Assembly (NCBI GenBank): GCA_964517005.1
Contig: CAZFAJ010000138.1
Span: forward strand, 1-5,444
Direction: 5' to 3'
Source: CAYVBJ01 sp964517005
Lineage (GTDB): Bacteria > Bacteroidota > Rhodothermia > Balneolales > Balneolaceae
DNA length: 5,444 nucleotides
The stretch's first letter is position 1. Every line of letters starts with the position of its first letter. The notes below the pieces were generated by a model that saw only the letters and a program-made list of their open reading frames with translations, had not been told where the DNA came from and did not search any database. Below, one piece after another: positions 1-5,444 of the stretch. The translations under genes and the position numbers were made by a program.

Positions 1-1971
1 GCACCGGTCGATTATTTCTCTGAAACTTACAATTTCGAACCCGACAATTCCTGGTTCGAGCATGCCCGAATGAGTGCTGTTCGCATCCCCGGATGTTCCG
101 GTTCATTTGTGTCAGATATGGGGCTGGTGATGACCAATCACCACTGTGCCCGAAATCAAACGACACAGATCGCACTTGAGGGTGAAAATACTCTCGACGA
201 CGGTTTCTACGCCACTACGCTGTCTGATGAACGCAAAATTGATAACTATTATGTGGACCAGCTTGTCGAGATTCGTGATGTTACCGATCAGATTCTGGAT
301 GAAGTGGACGCCGTTCCGGTCGAAGAGCAGCCGGCGGTTCGTCAGGAAACGATCAGCCGCGTTCAGGCCGAAATCAGTGAAGAGGTTGCTGAATATGGCG
401 ACCGACAAGTACAGGTTGTTTCTCTCTTTAATGGCGGACGCTACTCAGCATATATCTTTCGACGCTTTAATGATGTAAGAATGGTGATGGCTCCGGAACT
501 GCAAATCGGCTATTTCGGCGGTGATACAGACAATTTCACATACCCGCGCTATAACCTGGATATGACTTTTTTGCGGGTGTATGTTGATGACGAGCCTTAC
601 GAACCTGAATTTTATTTTCCATTTGCTGAAAATGGCGTTGAAGAGGGTGATGGCTTATTTATGATAGGAAATCCCGGCCGGACAACCCGGCTTAATACCG
701 TTGCACAGCTTGCATATTCCGGCACGTATGATCTCCCTTTCCGACACAGCTTGTTTACACAGCTTATTGAAGGACTTGAAGCGTATTTTGAATATGGTTC
801 CACAACGCCGCAAGCTCAGCAGCTCCGGAATACAATTTTTGGTTTAAAAAACTCACAGAAGCTTTTAGGCGGTCAGATTATTGCTCATAATGACGAATAT
901 CTGATGGGTCGCAGGGTGGATAATGAACAGAATTTCATTGATGCCCTGAATGAATCTCCTGAACTGCGTAATACCTATATTCCGATTATAAACCGAATTG
1001 CTGAGATTCAGGAAGAGAAAGCTGTCCTTGCTCCCTATAATTATTTAACACTTGGGCTAACACCCAATTCCTTCGCCTCTGCAGCACTGCTTCAAAGGGC
1101 CTACTTATACGCAATGATGGATCGTATTGAGGACGATGAAGAGAGGAAAATAACGTTAATGAACCAGATTCAAAGCATCCGGGACAAACCCGAGTTTCTT
1201 GAAAAACAGTTAATCATCACGCATCTGAACTATCTTGCCGACGCTCTTGGAGCCGACCACCCATACCTCATGGAGATCACAGATGGTGAGACGTACGATG
1301 ATGTTGCAGACCGGCTAATTGAGAATTCCGGCTTTGCCGTGGCCGCTGAAACAGAGGAGCTCATTGAAGATCCTGAGTCTGCTGCTGCAGATCCTGCTGT
1401 ATCCTACTTTAAAACGTTTGGCGATCCCTTGTTTGAGAACACTGAGCGCTTCCGCGAATTGTCGCAGGAAGAAAGTGAACTCCAGACACGGCTTGGCCGC
1501 GGATGGTTTGCCGTTTATGGAACAAGCATCCCACCGGACGCAACATTTTCACCCAGAATTCAGGATGGCGTGGCAGCCGGATATGAGTATAACGGAACCA
1601 TAGCACCCGTGCACACAACCTTTTACGGAATGTACGACCGCCATTATTCTCACACAGGTGAACCTGAATGGGATCTGCCTGAGCGATGGTCCACACCTAC
1701 TTCCACACTTGACCTTTCAACACCCGTCAATTTTGTCTCCACCAATGATATCATCGGCGGAAATTCGGGTTCACCGGTTGTAAATATTAATCTGGAAGTA
1801 GTTGGATTGGCCTTCGACGGTAACGTGGAAAGTATGGGGTCGAGCACTTTTATTCTGGATGACCGCAGTGCGCGTGCCGTTTCTGTTGATGTGCGCGGTA
1901 TGCTGGAATCCCTTAGACACGTTTATGATGCAACGCGAATTGTCGATGAGCTGGAAAGCTCCAGAAATTGA
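1..1971 (+). CDS. S46 family serine dipeptidyl-peptidase (DPP7-like), 5'-truncated
   Basis: Exported serine peptidase that removes dipeptides from peptide N-termini, normally periplasmic or cell-surface associated. The frame is open from base 1, so ATG 70 is internal: the S46 fold already begins upstream of it. Numbering codons from base 1, the sequence shows TNHHC with the catalytic His at residue 48 (bases 142-144), a GGDTDNFTYPR stretch with Asn178, the catalytic Asp187 (559-561) and GGNSGSP with nucleophile Ser589 (1765-1767). The His-Asp spacing of 139 and the Asn-Asp spacing of 9 fit characterised S46 enzymes; by that alignment roughly 35-40 residues, including the signal peptide, lie before the window. 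The segment after the Ser reads FDGN: Asp606 should hold the substrate amino group, and Gly607 occupies the position that is Arg673 in acidic-specific P. gingivalis DPP11, so hydrophobic P1 preference is inferred. Cys35 and Cys49 flank the His region and may form a disulfide. No C-terminal secretion domain is seen. No clear terminator follows. Confidence 0.95.
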   Translation, partial: APVDYFSETYNFEPDNSWFEHARMSAVRIPGCSGSFVSDMGLVMTNHHCARNQTTQIALEGENTLDDGFYATTLSDERKIDNYYVDQLVEIRDVTDQILDEVDAVPVEEQPAVRQETISRVQAEISEEVAEYGDRQVQVVSLFNGGRYSAYIFRRFNDVRMVMAPELQIGYFGGDTDNFTYPRYNLDMTFLRVYVDDEPYEPEFYFPFAENGVEEGDGLFMIGNPGRTTRLNTVAQLAYSGTYDLPFRHSLFTQLIEGLEAYFEYGSTTPQAQQLRNTIFGLKNSQKLLGGQIIAHNDEYLMGRRVDNEQNFIDALNESPELRNTYIPIINRIAEIQEEKAVLAPYNYLTLGLTPNSFASAALLQRAYLYAMMDRIEDDEERKITLMNQIQSIRDKPEFLEKQLIITHLNYLADALGADHPYLMEITDGETYDDVADRLIENSGFAVAAETEELIEDPESAAADPAVSYFKTFGDPLFENTERFRELSQEESELQTRLGRGWFAVYGTSIPPDATFSPRIQDGVAAGYEYNGTIAPVHTTFYGMYDRHYSHTGEPEWDLPERWSTPTSTLDLSTPVNFVSTNDIIGGNSGSPVVNINLEVVGLAFDGNVESMGSSTFILDDRSARAVSVDVRGMLESLRHVYDATRIVDELESSRN

Positions 1972-2098
1972 TATTGTAAACTGTGGTTCTTTAGATACAT
2001 CGAGGCACCTTTTTTCCTCGTCATTCAGATTAACTTTTAGAATTGCATCTGAGTGACTTATTATTGCGTCGTATACAAACACTCTCATTTTTTTTAAG

Positions 2099-2135
2099 CT
2101 ATTAGCAATCACGTGAACACCGTGATTGCTAATAG
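2099..2135. repeat. Perfect 15-bp inverted repeat in convergent intergenic gap
   Basis: Arms CTATTAGCAATCACG (2099-2113) and CGTGATTGCTAATAG (2121-2135) are exact reverse complements around a 7-nt loop. The repeat ends 3 bases beyond the stop codon of the minus-strand regulator and lies 127 bases after the peptidase stop. It would fold at the 3' end of either transcript. It is not a textbook intrinsic terminator: a run of eight T (2088-2095) sits before the stem on the plus strand, so plus-strand RNA has AAATTAAG after the stem and minus-strand RNA has an A-run. A 3'-end protective hairpin, a factor-assisted terminator or a protein-binding site are all possible. Confidence 0.75.
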
Positions 2136-2138
2136 AAA

Positions 2139-2519
2139 TTAAGAGAGACAATCCTCACACTGCCCAACCAGCAGCAGCTCGGCTGAGTTTATCTTGTGAT
2201 TTTGAACCGGAGGAATAGAAACTTCGTAAGGCAAGCATTCTACCTTGCCGCAGTCCATACATTGAAAATGAGGGTGTGTATCCCTGTGTTTTTTGGATGA
2301 ACAATCCTTACACTTAGCATACCAGCTGAGTCCGTCTTTATCCACAAAAGAGTGGAGAGTCCCATTATCTTCTAACCTATCAAGTATTCGGTACACCGTC
2401 GATTTGTTCATTTCTTGATTTAACCTGTCTACCAAATCCACAACGGACTGTGCATCTTTGCTTTGCTCAAATATATCGAGCAAGGTCTTTACTGATTTTG
2501 TTTTTCTGATAATTCCCAT
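2139..2519 (-). CDS. Fur-superfamily metalloregulator, probably Zur-like
   Basis: Cytoplasmic dimeric repressor of the Fur superfamily, 126 aa from ATG 2519, a little shorter than most Fur/Zur proteins (about 135-160 aa). The N-terminal half is the winged-helix domain, with recognition-helix pattern MNKSTVYRILDRLEDNG at residues 37-53. The dimerisation half has the two structural-zinc CxxC pairs, Cys87/Cys90 and Cys121/Cys124. Candidate sensing ligands are a third pair, Cys70/Cys73, with His78, His82, His84 and Glu94. A Cys in the sensing site is a feature of characterised Zur proteins (E. coli, M. tuberculosis), so zinc is favoured over iron or peroxide sensing, as an inference. GTG 2522 directly precedes the ATG and is an alternative start; no Shine-Dalgarno decides between them. 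The gene is divergent from the TonB receptor, and a Fur-box-sized palindrome begins 9 bases upstream of the start, which suggests autoregulation. Family certain, metal not. Confidence 0.93.
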   Translation of the reverse strand: MGIIRKTKSVKTLLDIFEQSKDAQSVVDLVDRLNQEMNKSTVYRILDRLEDNGTLHSFVDKDGLSWYAKCKDCSSKKHRDTHPHFQCMDCGKVECLPYEVSIPPVQNHKINSAELLLVGQCEDCLS

Positions 2520-2528
2520 CACGTAAAG

Positions 2529-2551
2529 TTAATGCAACTTTGTTGCAATAA
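2529..2551. promoter_or_regulatory. Candidate Fur/Zur-type operator palindrome
   Basis: The 15-bp core TGCAACTTTGTTGCA (2533-2547) has perfect 6-bp arms and the 7-1-7 geometry usual for Fur-superfamily boxes, with only the pair next to the centre mismatched. The symmetry continues outward to TTA/TAA, so 9 of 11 pairs match over 23 bp. It lies between the divergent regulator and the receptor side, 9 bases upstream of the regulator's ATG, and no second copy is seen upstream of the other genes. The sequence differs from the classical E. coli Fur and Zur boxes. Binding by the adjacent regulator is inferred from position and shape. Confidence 0.65.
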
Positions 2552-2572
2552 AAAAGATATTTACTATATTTA
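2539..2572 (+). promoter_or_regulatory. Possible Bacteroidota-type promoter towards the receptor
   Basis: TTTG (2539-2542) and TATATTTA (2565-2572, 7 of 8 to TAnnTTTG) resemble the -33 and -7 elements of Bacteroidota housekeeping promoters. The spacing of 22 is slightly longer than the usual 19-21. The -33-like element falls inside the palindrome, so a bound repressor would block it. The AT-rich context makes chance matches easy. Confidence 0.25.
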
Positions 2573-2594
2573 AGCAGAGAGTAATTTTTAAAAA

Positions 2595-2602
2595 CAAATA
2601 TA
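2595..2602 (-). promoter_or_regulatory. Possible -7 element for the Fur/Zur-like gene
   Basis: On the minus strand this reads TATATTTG, a full match to the Bacteroidota -7 consensus TAnnTTTG. It would start the regulator mRNA roughly 65 nt before its ATG, with the palindrome inside the leader. No TTTG is found at the expected -33 distance. A weaker alternative, TATCTTTT (minus strand, 2552-2559), would place the transcript start within the palindrome. Confidence 0.25.
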
Positions 2603-2639
2603 GTAACAAATCTTCAGGACATCACTACATCGATTTCGT

Positions 2640-2644
2640 GGAGG
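2640..2644 (+). promoter_or_regulatory. Shine-Dalgarno GGAGG ahead of small ORF
   Basis: GGAGG lies 6 bases before ATG 2651, near-ideal spacing. This stands out because the other visible starts (2519 on the minus strand, 2832 and 5281) have no comparable motif, as is usual in this lineage. It is the main support for translation of the small ORF. Confidence 0.35.
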
Positions 2645-2650
2645 CTTCAA

Positions 2651-2815
2651 ATGCTCTTACTCAAGTTAAAATACTATGAATTAACAGCTAAAATTTCATT
2701 ACAAATATCTTTTTCATATAAAAACGCTACAGGCAATACAATTATGGATAAACGATGTGATGAATTTGTGGTTAAAGGCATTAAGGGTTTTTCAAAAATA
2801 AACGCAAACCTGTAA
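2651..2815 (+). CDS. Possible 54-aa small protein upstream of the TonB receptor
   Basis: I do not recognise this protein. The frame from ATG 2651 encodes 54 residues, begins MLLLKLKYYE, is Lys-rich (9 Lys), has a single Cys (residue 36) and ends KGFSKINANL. It has no signal peptide, membrane segment or known motif. In its favour: a GGAGG at good spacing, a reading frame open from 2585, and a stop codon only 16 bases before the receptor ATG, compatible with a shared transcript. Against it: AT-rich intergenic sequence where short open frames arise by chance, and no family resemblance. It could instead be untranslated leader of the receptor mRNA, a regulatory upstream ORF, or a decayed gene. Apart from this ORF and the promoter/operator elements, nothing else is evident in 2523-2831. 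Confidence 0.3.
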   Translation: MLLLKLKYYELTAKISLQISFSYKNATGNTIMDKRCDEFVVKGIKGFSKINANL

Positions 2816-2831
2816 CGAAACACTTTATACA

Positions 2832-5120
2832 ATGGTAAAAATAGGATATCTCTTTGTCATCTTGCTGATTGCAGGTAATGACCTCTTCGCACAAAACCTT
2901 TTAAAAGGTAAAGTGACCGATACGAATGGCGAACCTCTTGTCGGCGTATCAGTCATGATACATGAAAACGAAAGCGGAACTTCCACGCAGGCAGACGGCT
3001 CATATCAGTTGGCGTTACCGGCAAATCTCAATAATATTGACGTTGAGTTTAGCATGGTTGGATACAGGTCGAAGCTGGAATCCGTATCATTGACGGGAAG
3101 TAACTATGTACTGGATATAATACTGACTGAATCCCGGATTGAGATGCAGAAAATTACAGTAACTGCCGGGTTTGCCAAAGAAAAAGAGTTGCTGCCCTAT
3201 TCTATTGCATCTTTATCAAAAAAAGAGGTTGTAAGTAGCGGAAGTATGAATCTTTCGCAAGTCATTTCAAAAACGCCGGGCGTCTATTCCTCAAGTTTTG
3301 GTAATGGGGTTGGAAAACCAGTCATCAGAGGGCTGACAAATACCAACATTGTTCTTCTTAACAATGGCATTAAACAAGAAAACTTTAATTTCTCTTCCAA
3401 TCATCCGTTTTTAGTTGATGAATTTTCCGCAGACCGGGTAGAAATTATCAAAGGGGCAACATCACTACAGTATGGCTCTGATGCAGTTGGCGGGGTTGTC
3501 AATGTTGTGAGAGAGCGTCCTGCCCAGCCTCAAAGTATTGTGGCAGATTTCACTTCACACTATAACACGAATACCAATGGCTATTTGAACAGTCTGGGCA
3601 TAAAGGGTGGTGGTAAAACGTTCTTTTATGGATTGAGAGGCAGTCTGAAATCTCACGAAGATTTTACAGATGGCAACGACAATACTGTAACGAATACCCG
3701 TTTCAATGAAACCAATTTTTCAGCTAATGCAGGTGCACGAACAGATCGAGGCATTTTTTCGATCAATTACAATTATACCCGCCCTAAATACGGACTGCAA
3801 AATCCAAAACAGATAAACCTTTTTAATACCCGGCCTGATTTACTTACATCCGGCAGGGAAAACCAGGTTTGGTTCCAAAATTTAGAAAGCCACCTCATCT
3901 CTTCCAACAGCTCTATCTTTTTGGGCAAAAGCTTTATAGAAGTGGATTTGGCGTATCAAATGAATTCACGTAACGGAATTGGAGGTGGATTTAATCCTCA
4001 GCAGCAACAGGTGGTAATCCCAACGCGTGCCTCCATGCAACTCAACACCTTTACCTACAATGCTAAAATTGTGATTCCGGGTGACGATAGGAAACTTATC
4101 TTTGGTGTTAATGGGGCAAACATTCGGAATGATGCCGATGAAACCGCACCTAATAATCCCTTATTGGATTCTGAAATCAATGATGTGGGTGTTTATGGTA
4201 TCGGCGATTTTAACCTAAGTGAAAAACTGACACTGACCTCCGGATTGCGCTATGACTTTAGAAATATGAAGTCATTTCCTTCCCCTACACAAACAACCAA
4301 CCGATTTGAAATTGATAATACCTACCATAATCTGAATGGTTCTCTGGGCATCACATATCGGTTTGCAGACTTGCAATCTTTGAAAGCAAATATTGCGAGA
4401 GGTTTTCGCTCGCCTTCCATGCCCGAACTCACACAAAACGGTATTCACTCACAGAGATTTGAGAGCGGAAACCCGGATTTAAATCCTCAAAGAAATATGC
4501 AATTCGATGTGAATTACCACTTGCATACATCCTGGGTTAACTTAGACGTTTCATCGTTTTTCAACATTGTAAATAATTTTATCTATTTGATACGGACTAT
4601 AGAAGATGCTCCCATTGGTGACGGCAAAATCTTTCAGCATGTACAAAATGATGTTACTTTGATTGGAGGAGAGGCTGCGTTGGACATTCATCCAACAAGA
4701 TGGTTAGGCCTTTATGGCAGTTACAGTTTGGTTCGGTCAGAAATCACGGATGATCCCGGGGGATTCGAATATCCTACATTTATACCTCAAGACAGACTGA
4801 CGGGGGAAATTAAATTAGAAAATGAAAATCTGGGTTTCATGAAACTCCCCTATATTGCACTCGAGGTGATGCACTTTTTAGAGCAAAACCGAACGGGACA
4901 AAATGAGTCTGCCTCGCCGGCCTATACGCTGCTAAATGCAAGAGTTGGTGCAGGTATATCTATTGGAATGATTGATAACATGGACATTTTCATTCATGGG
5001 AATAATTTAGCTGATACAGCTTATATAGATCATCTGTCCGTAACCAAACGATTAGGCCTTAATATGATGGGCAGGAATTTCATGTTTGGTATGCGGCTTC
5101 CACTTGATTTTACACTTTAG
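2832..5120 (+). CDS. TonB-dependent outer-membrane receptor, ZnuD-like (putative metal uptake)
   Basis: Outer-membrane active transporter of 762 aa, energised by TonB-ExbBD. Residues 1-20 form a signal peptide with cleavage near LFA-QN. Residues about 22-108 are a carboxypeptidase-regulatory-like domain (GKVTD..GEPLVGVSV..DGSYQL) typical of Bacteroidota receptors. A TonB-box-like ITVTA lies at 108-112, the plug spans about 118-228 (ISKTPGV, PVIRGL, VEIIKGATSLQYGSDAVGG), and the remainder is the 22-strand barrel, ending with IDHLSVTKR..GRNFMFGMRLP. The plug pattern PVIRGL followed by an SSNHP/VDEFSADRVEI stretch and the C-terminal DHLS..GRN segment resemble ZnuD-type zinc receptors from memory. 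His is spread thinly, without the His-rich loop of some ZnuDs, so the substrate stays uncertain (zinc, another metal, or a metal chelate). ATG 2832 follows an in-frame stop at 2799 and lacks a Shine-Dalgarno. The neighbouring divergent Zur-like gene and palindrome support metal-controlled expression. No SusD partner follows. Confidence 0.93.
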   Translation: MVKIGYLFVILLIAGNDLFAQNLLKGKVTDTNGEPLVGVSVMIHENESGTSTQADGSYQLALPANLNNIDVEFSMVGYRSKLESVSLTGSNYVLDIILTESRIEMQKITVTAGFAKEKELLPYSIASLSKKEVVSSGSMNLSQVISKTPGVYSSSFGNGVGKPVIRGLTNTNIVLLNNGIKQENFNFSSNHPFLVDEFSADRVEIIKGATSLQYGSDAVGGVVNVVRERPAQPQSIVADFTSHYNTNTNGYLNSLGIKGGGKTFFYGLRGSLKSHEDFTDGNDNTVTNTRFNETNFSANAGARTDRGIFSINYNYTRPKYGLQNPKQINLFNTRPDLLTSGRENQVWFQNLESHLISSNSSIFLGKSFIEVDLAYQMNSRNGIGGGFNPQQQQVVIPTRASMQLNTFTYNAKIVIPGDDRKLIFGVNGANIRNDADETAPNNPLLDSEINDVGVYGIGDFNLSEKLTLTSGLRYDFRNMKSFPSPTQTTNRFEIDNTYHNLNGSLGITYRFADLQSLKANIARGFRSPSMPELTQNGIHSQRFESGNPDLNPQRNMQFDVNYHLHTSWVNLDVSSFFNIVNNFIYLIRTIEDAPIGDGKIFQHVQNDVTLIGGEAALDIHPTRWLGLYGSYSLVRSEITDDPGGFEYPTFIPQDRLTGEIKLENENLGFMKLPYIALEVMHFLEQNRTGQNESASPAYTLLNARVGAGISIGMIDNMDIFIHGNNLADTAYIDHLSVTKRLGLNMMGRNFMFGMRLPLDFTL

Positions 5121-5280
5121 CGATGAAAGCAGGTATAAGTAGCTGCCAGTGCAGTTTAAAAGTTAGATAAATAATTTTATTAAGATTGAAAAATATCTCA
5201 TTTTATAGAAGAGAAGCACTATATTTTAAAAACAAAAACAAGTTGAAACAGAGAACCTAAAAATTAAAATATCTGTCATT

Positions 5281-5444
5281 ATGAAAACACTTTATAGCTC
5301 CATTATCACATTACTATTGTTATTTGGTTTACTCACGGCATTCACCAGCGAACACAAATATGCATCAGAAAGTGGTGATGCTGAATTAATGATTAACATG
5401 ACCAGTGACGCATTTGAGGATGCTCACAGTACATACATGGGCCT
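5281..5444 (+). CDS. Exported protein, possibly DsrE-like, 3'-truncated
   Basis: Only the first 54 codons are in the window. Residues 1 to about 22 are a clear signal peptide: MKT, then a hydrophobic core ITLLLLFGLLTA, with cleavage probably near LTA-FTS or FTS-EHK. There is no lipobox Cys, so a soluble periplasmic protein is expected. The mature start, AELMINMTSDAFEDAHSTYMG (34-54), looks like the first beta-strand, loop and helix of the DsrE/DsrF-like fold (strand ending in TS, then an acidic loop and a helix with His). That match is from memory and short, so it is tentative. No Cys is visible yet. The gene lies 160 bases after the receptor stop in the same direction. The AT-rich gap has no convincing terminator, so cotranscription or a separate promoter (TATATTTT at 5220-5227 resembles a -7 element) are both possible. 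Confidence 0.75.
   Translation, partial: MKTLYSSIITLLLLFGLLTAFTSEHKYASESGDAELMINMTSDAFEDAHSTYMG

Noticed and set aside
2001..2020. Possible terminator hairpin CGAGG/CCTCG after the peptidase gene
   Set aside because: Only 5 bp with a 10-base loop; the T-run is inside the loop rather than after the stem.
2051..2095. GAGTG/CACTC stem followed by a T8 run as peptidase terminator
   Set aside because: The 5-bp stem encloses a 24-base loop and would not be stable; the T-run alone is not evidence of termination.
1771..2151. 126-codon open frame on the minus strand across the peptidase 3' end and the convergent gap
   Set aside because: It overlaps the conserved Ser-motif region of the peptidase and the end of the regulator, runs through the inverted repeat, and shows no recognisable domain.
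2520..2522. GTG start for the Fur-like gene
   Set aside because: It directly precedes an ATG and would add one residue; ATG is the commoner start, but the GTG cannot be excluded.
2832..5120. SusC-type receptor of a polysaccharide utilisation locus
   Set aside because: 762 aa is well short of typical SusC length, no SusD gene follows, and the upstream neighbour is a metalloregulator.
5141..5156. Small hairpin AGCTGC/GCAGTT after the receptor as a terminator
   Set aside because: Six pairs including a G-U and only three T after the conserved arm; too weak to call.

Overview
The window looks like a chromosomal segment from the Bacteroidota/Balneolota (FCB) lineage. Three things point there: a family S46 dipeptidyl-peptidase, a TonB-dependent receptor with an N-terminal carboxypeptidase-regulatory-like domain before the plug, and gene starts that mostly lack a Shine-Dalgarno sequence. 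The genus cannot be read from this stretch.

Layout. Bases 1-1971 (+) hold most of an S46 serine dipeptidyl-peptidase whose N-terminus lies before the window; the catalytic His, Asp and Ser are all visible and the S1 pocket residue is the DPP7-type Gly. A 167-bp convergent gap follows, with a perfect 15-bp inverted repeat (2099-2135). Bases 2139-2519 (-) encode a small Fur-superfamily regulator, most likely zinc-responsive (Zur-like). The 312-bp AT-rich region up to 2831 holds a strong palindrome (2529-2551) next to the regulator's start, possible Bacteroidota-type promoter elements, and a possible 54-aa ORF (2651-2815) with an unusually good Shine-Dalgarno. Bases 2832-5120 (+) encode a 762-aa TonB-dependent outer-membrane receptor with ZnuD-like plug features. 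After 160 bp of AT-rich spacer, 5281-5444 (+) is the start of an exported protein, possibly DsrE-like, cut off by the window end.

How it fits together. The S46 peptidase is probably an unrelated neighbour that cleaves dipeptides from periplasmic peptides. The rest reads as a metal-uptake module. A Fur/Zur-type repressor is divergent from a TonB receptor, and a single operator-like palindrome between them could control both the repressor and the receptor transcript. Zinc as the metal is an inference from the Cys/His pattern of the regulator and the resemblance of the receptor to ZnuD-type proteins. The most novel parts are the operator sequence, the small ORF and the exported protein downstream of the receptor.
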